Assembly: GCA_947500825.1 (NCBI GenBank)
Contig: CANMTR010000002.1
Span: 1 to 64,000, forward strand
Length of the DNA stretch: 64,000 bases
Source of the DNA: an uncultured Paracoccaceae bacterium
GTDB taxonomy: Bacteria > Pseudomonadota > Alphaproteobacteria > Rhodobacterales > Rhodobacteraceae
Reading direction: 5' to 3'
The notes beneath the pieces are model-generated. The model was not told the origin of the DNA and did not search any database. It saw only the letters and a list, made by a program, of their open reading frames with translations. The position numbers were made by a program, and so were the translations under genes. Position 1 is the stretch's first letter. Each line of letters begins with the position of its first letter. This document shows, in pieces, positions 33,026 through 41,581 of the stretch.

Positions 33026-34359
33026 GCGGCGGCATCCTTGTCCTTCGAAGCCGGGGTCTCGTCCAGCCGCTTCGCCTTGACGTCGGCGAAGTTCCGTCCG
33101 TAGCCTTCGAGGATCGCGTCGCGGCCGGTCTCGGCCTGCCAACGCTCCACGGCGACATCGACATAGGCGGGGCTGATCTCCATCGCGAATACCCGCCGGC
33201 CGTTGACCTCGCCCGCCATGATCTGCGATCCGGAGCCCGCGAACGGCTCGTAGCAGAGGCCGCCGCGCGCCACGTGCTGGCGCATCGGGATCCCGAAGGC
33301 GTCGAGCGGTTTCGGCGTCGGGTGGTCGGGGCGCTCGTCCTTGGCGAAGGACGGCATCTCCCATGTCGAGGACAGCGTCTGCTCGGCGACCTTCGGCGGC
33401 CGGTTCGGGCGCCGCCAGCCCATGAAGCAAGGCTCGTGCTTCCAGAGGTAATGCGACCGGGTCAGGACGCCGCGATCCTTCACCCAGATGATCTGCTGAT
33501 GAACGAAGGCCCCGGCTTTCTCCCAGCAGGCCTCCAGCATCGCCTGACGGCGCGAGGCATGCCAGCAGTACCAGGCGGCATCTTCGGCGATGGCCTCGGC
33601 CACGGCTGCAGCGATGAAGCCGTCGTAGAGCTCGGCGCCCTGGCTGCTGTCATCCCAGGTTGTGCCGTAGGATGCGGACCAGTCCTTGTTCCGGGTCGGA
33701 TGGTTCGAGCCGTCGTAGTCGACGAGGTATGGCGGGTCGGTCGCGAACAGGATCGCCCGCTCTCCGTTCATCAGGCGGCGCACATCGGCATGGTTCGTGC
33801 TGTCGCCGCACAGCAGGCGGTGATCGCCAAGGATCCACAGATCGCCGGTGCGCGACGCCGGATTTCGTGGCGGCTCCGGGATGGTCACCGGCGGCACGGA
33901 GCCTCCGGCGCCACCTTCTTCTTCACCGCCCCCGTCCGGATCGAAAGCCAGCAGCTTGTCCAGCTCGCCGTCCGAAAACCCGACCAGCGACAGGTCGTAG
34001 TCGTCCGCCAGCAGGTCCTGCAATTCGGCCGAGAGCAGCGCCTCGTCCCAGCTGCCGAGCTCCGTCAGCTTGTTGTCCGCGATGCGGTAGGCCCGCCGCT
34101 GCGCCTCGGTCAGGTGCCCTAGCACGATCACCGGCGCCTCGGTCAGCCCGAGCTGCGTCGCAGCCAGCACTCGGCCGTGGCCCGCGATCAGCTCACCGTC
34201 CTCGCCGACGAGGCACGGCACGGTCCAGCCGAACTCGGCCATGCTGGCGGCGATCTTCGCGACCTGGTCGGCCCCGTGCTGCTTCGCATTGCGGGCATAG
34301 GGCTGGAGCTTGGCCAGCGGCCAGGTCTCGATCCGCTCGGGGGCGAAGCTCAGCGTCAT
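33022..34359 (-). CDS. ParB-like domain fused to N4/N6 DNA methyltransferase
   Basis: A 445-residue protein. Residues 1-95 are a ParB/Srx-type domain (GELIAGHGRVLAATQLG), residues 96-170 a linker with an acidic Gly-rich part, and residues 170-415 a methyltransferase with DPPY at 208-211 and the SAM-binding FAGSGS at 372-377. The motif order makes it a beta-class enzyme acting on adenine N6 or cytosine N4. Such fusions are common in temperate phages, where methylation may protect phage DNA from host restriction. It is the first gene after a long structured leader, facing the late genes. Confidence 0.85.
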   Translation of the reverse strand: MTLSFAPERIETWPLAKLQPYARNAKQHGADQVAKIAASMAEFGWTVPCLVGEDGELIAGHGRVLAATQLGLTEAPVIVLGHLTEAQRRAYRIADNKLTELGSWDEALLSAELQDLLADDYDLSLVGFSDGELDKLLAFDPDGGGEEEGGAGGSVPPVTIPEPPRNPASRTGDLWILGDHRLLCGDSTNHADVRRLMNGERAILFATDPPYLVDYDGSNHPTRNKDWSASYGTTWDDSSQGAELYDGFIAAAVAEAIAEDAAWYCWHASRRQAMLEACWEKAGAFVHQQIIWVKDRGVLTRSHYLWKHEPCFMGWRRPNRPPKVAEQTLSSTWEMPSFAKDERPDHPTPKPLDAFGIPMRQHVARGGLCYEPFAGSGSQIMAGEVNGRRVFAMEISPAYVDVAVERWQAETGRDAILEGYGRNFADVKAKRLDETPASKDKDAAA

Positions 34360-34809
34360 GGTCGGGTGGTGTCCGTCGTTCAGGTGGATACCGGCCGGGG
34401 CCCGGACTCCGGATGCCGCGCTGGACTCCAGGCGGGGTCCGGCGGCGTCCGGGGTATCCGGCCCGAAGGCCAGCGTTCATTGGTGTTCGCACAGGAGGCG
34501 GGTGGTTCCGGATTCCGGGTGGCTTCCCAAAAATCCGGCCCTGTCGCTGGCGAAATGCCGAGCCAAGCCCGCCAGCATACATAGTCGCCAGGAAGGAACC
34601 GCGGACTTGGGCGTCGGTGTCGGACAGCGGCCCACAAGGAAAGGATAAGCGCCTTTCCTTTCGTAACGGGTTCACCAACGAAAGGATGTTTTCGCTCGGG
34701 TCCGTCCCGCGCGCGCCTCTCCCGAGTATATCCGTTTTCTAACCCGGGAGAGCCGTTTTTGTCTCAGCGAAAACTGTCCGGCGGACACTTTCCTATTGCG
34801 CCCATGGGC
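34360..34809 (-). promoter_or_regulatory. Gene-free structured leader with candidate late promoter
   Basis: No gene is supported in these 450 bases. On the minus strand TATACT (34725-34730 in reverse) lies inside a dyad, CTCTCCCG (34717-34724) and CGGGAGAG (34745-34752). Further along are two mutually exclusive hairpins: AAGGAAAGG/CCTTTCCTT (34636-34660) and CCTTTCGT/ACGAAAGG (34657-34685). On the plus strand the dyad is followed by CCGTTTTTG and would resemble a terminator. Alternative pairing suggests attenuation or antitermination of the genes starting at 34359. Confidence 0.4.
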
Positions 34810-35238
34810 TTACGCGCCAGCGGCCAGTGCGATCACCTTGCGCTTCGACAGGCTGCGATTGAACGACCGCCTGTTCAGCGTCAGCGCGATCACCGAGAGC
34901 CCGTATTGCCAGTGCTGATGCGCCGCGGAGCGCCGCAGACCGACCGCCCAGCAAATTTCCTTCCAGCGCTCGCCATGCGCTTTCATCCAGACGATCTTGC
35001 CGTCGAGCGGCTCGAGGCAGGCCGTCCAGGTCAGGGTCTCCTCCATCCGGCTGATGTCCTGCGGCGAGGGCAACACGCGCATCGGCTTCGGCTCCATGCC
35101 GACCTTGTCGCCGAAGCTGTGGACGATCTCGGGCCATGTGCTGAAGTATCCCTGCCGCCGAGGCTCGGGCATCCGCTTCAGCACGAGGGCCGCCACGGCG
35201 AGCCGTTCCTCGACCATTGCCGGGGTCCAGTCCATCAT
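34810..35238 (-). CDS. DUF6362 phage protein
   Basis: A 142-residue protein starting MMDWTPAMVEERLAVAALV, with PRRQGYFSTWPEIVHSFGD in the middle and a C-terminal helix-turn-helix-like RSAAHQHWQYGLSVIALTLN. It matches my recollection of DUF6362, found at the end of replication modules of Rhodobacteraceae phages. The HTH-like end suggests DNA binding, and its place just before the structured leader makes a late-gene regulator possible. That role is inference. It overlaps the preceding small gene by 4 bases and ends with TAA. Confidence 0.65.
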   Translation of the reverse strand: MMDWTPAMVEERLAVAALVLKRMPEPRRQGYFSTWPEIVHSFGDKVGMEPKPMRVLPSPQDISRMEETLTWTACLEPLDGKIVWMKAHGERWKEICWAVGLRRSAAHQHWQYGLSVIALTLNRRSFNRSLSKRKVIALAAGA

Positions 35239-35432
35239 TGCTGCACCTCCTGTTCCGAGGGGCGCGCGCCGTAGAGACGCTCACCGAGTTGCCGTACCAG
35301 TTCCCGCTCAGGCCAAGTAAGTCTCTGGTCTTCAAGCGAAACTGCGAACACACCTTGCTCCTTCCAGCCATCACGCTTGACCTGTTCAGTGTCCCGGCGA
35401 TGGCCGCCATAGCCCTTGGGGTGCCATCTCAT
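35235..35432 (-). CDS. Small conserved phage protein
   Basis: A 65-residue basic protein starting MRWHPKGYGGHRRDTEQVK and ending SEQEVQQ. Overlaps of 4 bases with the RuvC-like gene upstream and the DUF6362 gene downstream support it. I recall similar short proteins with the KGYGGHR motif next to DUF6362 genes in related phages. No domain or function can be assigned. Confidence 0.6.
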   Translation of the reverse strand: MRWHPKGYGGHRRDTEQVKRDGWKEQGVFAVSLEDQRLTWPERELVRQLGERLYGARPSEQEVQQ

Positions 35433-35965
35433 TGGATGCCTCCCTTGGTCTCGAGCGCCCAGAACAGGATCGCGATGGCGTCGGCTTCGTTGTCATCGGC
35501 CGGGCTGAAGCCGCGGGCCCGGGCAGCCGCGATCATCGCGTCCTTGTTGGCGTTGCCCTTGCCGGTCGCGAAACGTTTGATCGTGCCCACAGGGACGCCC
35601 TCGTAGGGAACGCCGCGTAGCTCAGCCCAGGCGGTGAGTGTGGCCATGAGCCCGCCGTAGACATGCGCGGCGTCAGTTCCGGCGTGGCGGCGGACCTCCT
35701 CGAACCAGATCGCGGCGATGGACCCGGAGAGCCGTTCCAGCTCGGCCAGCCAGTTCGTGAAGCGCAGGTAACGCATGCCGCCGCCATCGAAGCGACCAGG
35801 ACGGAAGGACACGGTGCCGGAGGTGATCAGGCCGTCGGCCCCATGCAGAGCCCATCCCGTGGTGGTGCCGAGATCGAGCGCGAGCAAGGTGCGATCGGCG
35901 CGATGCGCGACGGGCAGATCGGGGATTGCCTCGCGAGCGCTGGTGGCGAGAGTCAGGTCAGCCAT
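35429..35965 (-). CDS. RuvC-like crossover junction nuclease
   Basis: A 178-residue protein with an RNase H-like fold: LALDLGTTTGWAL supplies the first Asp, WFEEVRRHAGTDAAH the Glu, and ADDNEADAIAILFWALE the C-terminal Asp pair. This is the RuvC-like family of phage Holliday-junction resolvases. The ATG at 35965 is preceded by AGGAGA at good spacing and chosen for that reason. The frame is open upstream to 36610, including an ATG at 36436 that overlaps the primase stop, so an extended 335-residue form cannot be excluded. Confidence 0.75.
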   Translation of the reverse strand: MADLTLATSAREAIPDLPVAHRADRTLLALDLGTTTGWALHGADGLITSGTVSFRPGRFDGGGMRYLRFTNWLAELERLSGSIAAIWFEEVRRHAGTDAAHVYGGLMATLTAWAELRGVPYEGVPVGTIKRFATGKGNANKDAMIAAARARGFSPADDNEADAIAILFWALETKGGIQ

Positions 35966-36102
35966 GGGTGGTCTCCTTTTCTGGTTGGCTGCTCGGGTGG
36001 AAGACGACGGCGGCCTGGTGCTTGGCGGTACGGGGCCGCCGTCGTCGGATTGAGTGGTTTGGGCGAGGACGAGCCACGCGCGCGAAACCCCTGGGGGTGG
36101 GC

Positions 36103-36150
36103 GTGGGAGAACCCGCCTGCGGCGTTCTCCCCCACCCCCGTAGGGGGTGG
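36103..36150. repeat. Two adjacent GC-rich hairpins upstream of the RuvC-like gene
   Basis: GGGAGAAC (36105-36112) pairs with GTTCTCCC (36124-36131) around an 11-base loop. Immediately after, CCACCCCC (36132-36139) pairs perfectly with GGGGGTGG (36143-36150) around GTA. They lie between the iteron-like repeats and the RuvC-like gene. No T-run follows on either strand. Confidence 0.5.
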
Positions 36151-36158
36151 TTTCACCC

Positions 36159-36366
36159 CCGAAACTGAAAATCTTCATCAACCCACTGGCAGGAAATGAC
36201 TTTTCCAGTTTGGATAGGTCGCTTTCAGCATGTCCGTCCGAAACTGGTTGCAGCGTAGCCGTTGCGGTTTCAGCGCAATCCTGCAGGGGCAGTTTCGGTA
36301 GCGGGCCGGAACTGGCCGCAGCGGACGTTTGCGGGAGTCCGCGAAACGATGGCGAGGCAGTTTCGG
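36159..36366. repeat. Iteron-like CAGTTTCGG repeats, candidate replication origin or operator
   Basis: Four exact copies of the 9-mer CAGTTTCGG occur in 208 bases: reversed at 36159-36167 and 36238-36246, direct at 36290-36298 and 36358-36366. Near copies are CCAGTTTGG (36205-36213), CCGGAACTGG (36306-36315) and TCAAACTGG (36385-36393). They lie directly beside the primase/RepA-like gene and two hairpins. This is the pattern of initiator-binding iterons; a repressor array is the alternative. Confidence 0.45.
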
Positions 36367-36432
36367 CAAAGCCCTGCATCTGGTTCAAACTGGCCCCTGC
36401 GAAATTCTGCGCGGAGCGATCCATTGGGGCGA

Positions 36433-38724
36433 TCATGGCCGTTCCCCCTCCGGATAGACCCAGACATGCGGGTTCTCGACCTCGAGGAGCGCCCCGGTCT
36501 GCGGGGATTTGTAGTGGGTGGGCAGGACCGCGATGCTGGCGGGGGTGACCTCGCCGGTCGCCGGATCGACATCTTCGCCGCCCGTGGGCATGACCATCCC
36601 CTCGACGCAAAGATAACCGAAGCGCGACCGTGACGGCCCGAGGCCGTAGGGCGCGCCGTCGCGGATGAACTTGATGGCGCCCTTGGTGGCCTGCACGGCG
36701 ATCCGGTCGCGGATCGAGTCCTTGCCGCCCAGACCGGCCTTGTTCTCGAAGGCCTCGGCAAACTGGTTGATGGTGTAGAGACGCCCCTCGGCCGCCTCGT
36801 CGAGCAGGAGGAAAAGGATGACGTCCCGCTTGCGATCACGCTCGGCGTCGTATTTGGCGCCGACCTCCGCACGCACCAGCCTCTCGTTCATCGGATTGAT
36901 CTCGACCCATTCGCCATCCAGCTTGTCGACGAGCTTCGCCGGCAGTGCCGGCCCGTTCCGGAGCTCGATTTCCAACCGCCTCTGGGTCGAGTCCTCCTCG
37001 GGCCGGTGCAGGATCAAACCCGTCGTGTAGAAGCCCCGGAGCGCGCTGGCGCCGGAGAGCGCGAGGAACGGGTCCTCCTTCACCTGGTGCTTCGAGAGCT
37101 TCTTGGTGTGGTGGACGAGGATCACGCCACAGTCGGGATTGACGTGGTCGCGCAGCACCTCGACCCGGTCCTTGAGGAAGAACATCATCGCGGCGTTGTC
37201 GTTCTCGCCGCCGCCATCGGGCCCGCCGTCGAAGAGGTTCCGGATCGGGTCGATGCAGAGGATGTCGAGCGGTTCGTCGGGGAACGCGGCCCTGATTGCC
37301 TCTGCCACGCGCGCGCTGCCCTCGGCGTCGAGCAGCATGCGCAGCTTCGGCGTGACGATCAGGTTGTCGCGCGCGGCTGCGATCAGCTCGGGCGGAAGGC
37401 CGATCTGCTGCATGCGCTCGCGCAGGTAGTGGTACTGGATCTCGGCCTGCAGGTAGAAGATCCGCAGCGGCCGTGGCGGAGTGAAGCCGAGGAAGGGCAC
37501 GCCCGCCGCCATGTGCACGAGCAATGCGATCAGCAGGTCGCTCTTGCCCACCTTGGGCGCGCCGCCCAGCACCAGGAGCCCGCCCGGCGTCAGCACGCGC
37601 GGTCCGATGATGTCGTCGGGCATCGGGCTCGTGTCGTCTAGCAAAGCGCCCAGCGTGAAGGTCGGTAGCTCGGTCTGCGCTGGGGCCGCGCCGTCGAGGC
37701 GGACCAGCGGCAGGCCGTGCCGCTTGATGTGCAACTCCCACAATCGGTTGGTCTCGCGCTTCAGCCGGTCGAGCGGCCAGGAGGGCCGCAGCATCGCGGC
37801 GTTGTAGCCGCAGATCGCCGTCCAGCCCTCGTCCATCGCCAGCCGTCCCTCGTGGACCAGCCGCAGGAAATAGCCGATGGCGGCCGAGGCGCCCTCGAAG
37901 CGAGACCACTCGTCCGTGCCGCCCTCGTGCACCGGGGTCACCAGCACGTCGTCGATTGCAGGTTTCTCGCGGGGCTCGGCCGTGGCCATGCCGACGCCGA
38001 GCATGGGCGGCATGTCGGCGACGCGCTCGGCCATCTCGGCGAGATCGACCTCGAGCTCTGTCGCCTCGCGGATCTGCACCAGCCGGGTGAGCCCGCCCTT
38101 GTGATAGACGGTGCCGGGCACGCGGATCGGCTGGTGTGCCGAGCGGAAGTGGGTGTCGCCGCCGACCTTCAGCGCGATCTCGCCGCGCAGCTGGCAGAGC
38201 CGGTCGAGATCAAGGCCCTCGGCGGGCTCGGTCAGCTTCCACCAGATATGGAGCTTGGTCGCGCCCTCGGTCGTGCGCCCGCCGCTCTCGACGATCAGGG
38301 TCGGTCGGCCAAGGTGGTGGACGAGGTGATCGAGCTTCGCCGGGATGTCCCCCGAGTCGAGATCGACCATGAGGCTCTGCATTTGCAGAACGTCCGCGGC
38401 GCGCGCCTGGCCCGTCTCCGCGACGGTGCCGGGGATGACGTAGACCGCAGCCCCCTCGCGCGCGGCCCAGCCCGCGAACGTCGCGAGCTTCTCGGGCGCG
38501 ATGGCGTCCGCGTCGATCCAGATGTTGTGCGGCCTGCCATCCTTTCCCTGACCCTTGTCCACGAAGCCGCGGACCGGGATCAGGCCCTCGGAATAGCCGA
38601 AGACGACATCGACGAAGCGCGCGATCTGGCCCGCGTCCAGTTCAACCGCGAAGGGATCGGCCAGAGGTGCCGCGTCGTTGAAATCCCGCCAGGGATTGAA
38701 ATGGATGATGTTGTCGTCGCTCAT
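36433..38724 (-). CDS. Phage primase / RepA-like replicative ATPase
   Basis: A 763-residue protein. The N-terminal 300 residues resemble archaeo-eukaryotic primase-type RepB domains (LMVDLDSGDIP, THFRSAHQPIRVPGTVYHKG). Residues around 400-640 are a RecA-fold ATPase of the RepA/AAA_25 type: LVLGGAPKVGKSDLLIALL as Walker A, LDILCIDPIRNLF as Walker B, and VILVHHTKK. The C-terminus is winged-helix-like. It probably primes and unwinds at the phage origin. The ATG at 38724 overlaps the exonuclease stop by 4 bases, which fixes the start. Candidate iterons lie just downstream. Confidence 0.75.
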   Translation of the reverse strand: MSDDNIIHFNPWRDFNDAAPLADPFAVELDAGQIARFVDVVFGYSEGLIPVRGFVDKGQGKDGRPHNIWIDADAIAPEKLATFAGWAAREGAAVYVIPGTVAETGQARAADVLQMQSLMVDLDSGDIPAKLDHLVHHLGRPTLIVESGGRTTEGATKLHIWWKLTEPAEGLDLDRLCQLRGEIALKVGGDTHFRSAHQPIRVPGTVYHKGGLTRLVQIREATELEVDLAEMAERVADMPPMLGVGMATAEPREKPAIDDVLVTPVHEGGTDEWSRFEGASAAIGYFLRLVHEGRLAMDEGWTAICGYNAAMLRPSWPLDRLKRETNRLWELHIKRHGLPLVRLDGAAPAQTELPTFTLGALLDDTSPMPDDIIGPRVLTPGGLLVLGGAPKVGKSDLLIALLVHMAAGVPFLGFTPPRPLRIFYLQAEIQYHYLRERMQQIGLPPELIAAARDNLIVTPKLRMLLDAEGSARVAEAIRAAFPDEPLDILCIDPIRNLFDGGPDGGGENDNAAMMFFLKDRVEVLRDHVNPDCGVILVHHTKKLSKHQVKEDPFLALSGASALRGFYTTGLILHRPEEDSTQRRLEIELRNGPALPAKLVDKLDGEWVEINPMNERLVRAEVGAKYDAERDRKRDVILFLLLDEAAEGRLYTINQFAEAFENKAGLGGKDSIRDRIAVQATKGAIKFIRDGAPYGLGPSRSRFGYLCVEGMVMPTGGEDVDPATGEVTPASIAVLPTHYKSPQTGALLEVENPHVWVYPEGERP

Positions 38725-39479
38725 GCCGGCTGGCTCCAGCAGCGCTCGGCCCACGGGCAGAACCGGCATTCGAAGAAGTCGCGATTGGCGGCGATGCGCG
38801 GGAGCAGCTCGGCTGCGTCGGTCGCCCGCAATATCCGCACGCCGCGGTCGGACATGCGCTGCGCGAGATCGGCGTCGAAGGGAACGAGCTCGTGGTGCAG
38901 CTCGGCCGTGTCCTTGTTGATCGCGGTGAAGAGCGCGGGGTTGGCCGAGATGCCCGGCACCATCGCTTCCATGTAGGCCTGGTAGAGCGCGATCTGGGCG
39001 GCATAGACCGGCTTGGCGACGGTCACGCCCTTCGCCACCGTCTCGCGCCAGTTCTTGGCGTTCATGGTCTTGCATTCCCAGAGCGCCGGGGTGCGCAGCC
39101 CCAGCGCCGCGGGGGCCTCTGCGACGATCCCGTCGACATGGCCGCGGATGCGCCCGCCTGCGACTGAGAAGCCGAACTGGTCGCCGCCCCGTTTCTGGGT
39201 CACCAGATCGATCCCCGCCGCCTGCAGCCAGCGGATGGCGAGATCCTCGAGCTCATGCCCGATCGCGAAGATCCGCAGCGACCGGCCGGAGAAGTCCTGG
39301 CCCTCGTCCTTCGGCGCGCGGGCGAACTCGAACTGCAGAGCGCGTTCGCAAACATGGCCGAGCCGGGATGCGCCGAGATAACTCCGGGGCGCCGTAGCCG
39401 CACGTTCGGCCTCCAGCGCGGCATCCACGGCGGCGTTGATCCGTTCGGCGATGCCCGGGCGATGATTGAAGTCCAGCAT
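38721..39479 (-). CDS. Cas4/RecB-like PD-(D/E)XK exonuclease
   Basis: A 252-residue nuclease. SRLGHVCERALQFEFA gives the first Cys, GHELEDLAIRWL the His/Glu motif, GHVDGIVAE the Asp and ALWECKTMNAKNW the ExK. A C-terminal cluster CRFCPWAERCW completes four cysteines that could hold an iron-sulfur cluster, as in Cas4/AddB nucleases. In phage replication blocks such enzymes resect DNA for recombination. It overlaps the primase gene by 4 bases and shares a base with the gene upstream. Confidence 0.8.
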   Translation of the reverse strand: MLDFNHRPGIAERINAAVDAALEAERAATAPRSYLGASRLGHVCERALQFEFARAPKDEGQDFSGRSLRIFAIGHELEDLAIRWLQAAGIDLVTQKRGGDQFGFSVAGGRIRGHVDGIVAEAPAALGLRTPALWECKTMNAKNWRETVAKGVTVAKPVYAAQIALYQAYMEAMVPGISANPALFTAINKDTAELHHELVPFDADLAQRMSDRGVRILRATDAAELLPRIAANRDFFECRFCPWAERCWSQPA

Positions 39480-39907
39480 CAGAACGGGATCTCCGACTCC
39501 GCAGCGATCTCGGCCATCTCGGCGCGGAAGGCCTCGATGGCGGTGACGATCAGCCGATGCATGTCGTTCTGCGTCAGCTGGCCCAGCGGCCTTTCCCAGC
39601 CGATCCGCTCCATCTCAGGGGCGAGCGCGCGCATGACGGCGGGCAGCGCCTGAGTTTCCTCTTCGGTGAAATCGACCATGCTCAGTCCTCTTTTCGCTTT
39701 GCGGGTGAAGGCCGCCTGACAGCCCATGGAGCAGAACCAGCGGCGGGTTCGGTGGGGCCGCGGCCGGTGGGGATCGAACCAGCCGAAGCCTCGGGTGCGC
39801 GCGGTGCAGACGGCGCAGAGCACCGGGCGCGGATGCCAGAGGCGATCACGGCCCGGTCGATCCGCAGCCGCTGCGGGCGGGGGTGGGATTTCCGCGACAT
39901 GGTTCAC
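39479..39907 (-). CDS. DUF6511-like zinc-finger phage protein
   Basis: A 142-residue protein starting with GTG at 39907, where GTGA overlaps the helicase stop. The N-terminal half has CAVCTARTRGFGWFDP and WFCSMGCQAAFTRKAK, a four-Cys zinc ribbon; the C-terminal half (MVDFTEEETQALPAVMRAL onward) is helical. A later ATG at 39679 gives only the helical part, but the zinc motif argues for the long form. It matches DUF6511 as I recall it. Function unknown; it is packed between helicase and exonuclease genes. Confidence 0.65.
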   Translation of the reverse strand: MNHVAEIPPPPAAAADRPGRDRLWHPRPVLCAVCTARTRGFGWFDPHRPRPHRTRRWFCSMGCQAAFTRKAKRGLSMVDFTEEETQALPAVMRALAPEMERIGWERPLGQLTQNDMHRLIVTAIEAFRAEMAEIAAESEIPF

Positions 39908-41571
39908 GCTGCCCTCCGCTCGGGTGCGGCCGACATCACGAGCCGGCGAATGTCGCGCCGGTTGAACAGGAAGGTGATCAGCGCCGAGGCGCGGTAGCGT
40001 GTGAGCCCGTAGTCCTGGCGCTGCTGGGGCGAGAGGTATTGCAGCTGCTTTTCGGTCGGTGTCTGGCTCAGCCAGCGCCGGGATTTGAAGGCGCTCTCGT
40101 CGGTCTCGTGTTCGTTCAACCAGTCGTCGGCCTGCGCGAGGCAGACGGTGCGCTCGCCGACCCCGAGAAGGCGCGTCCGCTCGTTCTTCGCGCCGCCCAC
40201 CGCGTGCCAGCGGCCCTCGAGGAAGAACACGCCGCCCCAGGCATTGAAGCCGCTCGCCATGAGCGCGGAGTCGTCGTCGAACAGATCCTCCCAGGCGAAG
40301 CTCGAGCGCCTGAGGAGGTCGATCTCGGACATGACCACGCTTGCGAGCGGCGGCGCCCCGTCGCTCTGGAATTCGTGGCCACAGATCGGGCATTGGCGGG
40401 CTGCGAGCGGGACCGTCGCCCCGCATTCCGGGCAGGTCTTCGTCGGCGCGTCGCACGGTGTGGGATCGCGGCCGTCGAGATCGACGTCCTGCTCCAGCGT
40501 GCCGTGGGTCAGGCTCGAGATCCCGAAATCCAGCACGATGCAGTCGGTCTTGACGATGCCGGGGTGCTCGGCCGGATCGACGGTGCGCAGGCCGCGCCCG
40601 ACCATCTGGATCATGGTGGACTTGCAGGAGCTCGGCCGCAGCAGCACCACGCAGGAGGTGGGCAGATGGTCCCAGCCTTCGGTCAGCACCGCCACGTTGA
40701 CGATGATCTGGATCTCGCCAGCGGCATAGGCTGCGAGAATTCGGCGGCGTGTCTCGGAGCCGAGATCGCCGTGGATGACGCCGGCGGGGATCCCGTGGCC
40801 ATTGAAGGCTTCGGCGACGTTTTCCGCGTGGGCGACCGTCGAGCAAAAGACCACGGTCTGCCGGTCGCCGGCCTTCTCGCGCCAGTGCCGGATGACCTCG
40901 TCCGTGATCGGCGCGCGGTTCATGATTTCCGCGACAGCGCCCATGTCGTAGTCGGACGCGGTCTTTTGGACAGCGCGCAGCTTCTCCTGCACGCCCACAT
41001 CGATCACGAAGGTCCTGGGCGGCACGAGGTGACCCGAGGCGATCAGTTCGGCCAGCGTGACCTGGTCGCCGACATTGTCGAAGACCTGGCGCAGGCCCTT
41101 CCGGTCACCGCGGTTGGGCGTCGCCGTGACGCCGAAGATGCGGGCCTCGGGATTGGCGTCGCGCACGCGGTCGATGATCCTACGATAGCTGTCGGCCACC
41201 GCGTGATGCGCCTCGTCGATCACCAGCAAATCGAGCCGCGGCATCGCCTTCAGGCTCGGCGAGCGCGACAGCGTCGGCGCCATGGCGAAGGTGACCTGGC
41301 CGGCCCACGACTTGGAGCCGGCATCCACCACGGACGTGGTCACTTCCGGATTGACCCTGCCAAACTTCGCGCGGTTCTGCCCGGTCAGCTCGTCGCGATG
41401 GGCGAGAACGCAGGCCTTGGCCTCCGTCCCCTCCACCAGCTTGCCGGTGACCGCGGACAGCATGATGGTCTTGCCCGCGCCCGTGGGCGCGACGCCGAGC
41501 GTGTTGCCGTGCTTCGAGAGCGCAGCGAGGCTGCGCTCCACGAAGACTTTCTGGCGGGGACGAAGCCGCAT
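39904..41571 (-). CDS. Phage DEAD/DEAH-box helicase
   Basis: A 555-residue SF2 helicase starting MRLRPRQKVFVERSLAALS. It has GVAPTGAGKTIML (Walker A), LLVIDEAHHAVADSY (DEAH), GVTATPNR, and IQMVGRGLRTV (motif VI). A zinc ribbon CPECGATVPLAARQCPICG lies near residue 375, followed by a C-terminal domain of about 150 residues. The start at 41571 lies 10 bases after the stop of the previous gene; the longer upstream frame is Arg-rich and not protein-like. It probably unwinds DNA in phage replication or recombination. Confidence 0.85.
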   Translation of the reverse strand: MRLRPRQKVFVERSLAALSKHGNTLGVAPTGAGKTIMLSAVTGKLVEGTEAKACVLAHRDELTGQNRAKFGRVNPEVTTSVVDAGSKSWAGQVTFAMAPTLSRSPSLKAMPRLDLLVIDEAHHAVADSYRRIIDRVRDANPEARIFGVTATPNRGDRKGLRQVFDNVGDQVTLAELIASGHLVPPRTFVIDVGVQEKLRAVQKTASDYDMGAVAEIMNRAPITDEVIRHWREKAGDRQTVVFCSTVAHAENVAEAFNGHGIPAGVIHGDLGSETRRRILAAYAAGEIQIIVNVAVLTEGWDHLPTSCVVLLRPSSCKSTMIQMVGRGLRTVDPAEHPGIVKTDCIVLDFGISSLTHGTLEQDVDLDGRDPTPCDAPTKTCPECGATVPLAARQCPICGHEFQSDGAPPLASVVMSEIDLLRRSSFAWEDLFDDDSALMASGFNAWGGVFFLEGRWHAVGGAKNERTRLLGVGERTVCLAQADDWLNEHETDESAFKSRRWLSQTPTEKQLQYLSPQQRQDYGLTRYRASALITFLFNRRDIRRLVMSAAPERRAA

Positions 41572-41581
41572 CGGACGCCCC

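Noticed and set aside
34717-34760. Rho-independent terminator on the plus strand
   Set aside because: The dyad with a 20-base loop and TTTTT is suggestive, but no plus-strand gene precedes it; a minus-strand promoter dyad seems equally likely, so it was kept only inside the leader feature.
36060-36160. CRISPR-like array at the repeat region
   Set aside because: The repeats are 9 bases, in both orientations and irregularly spaced; there are no 25-40 base repeats with even spacers and no cas genes.
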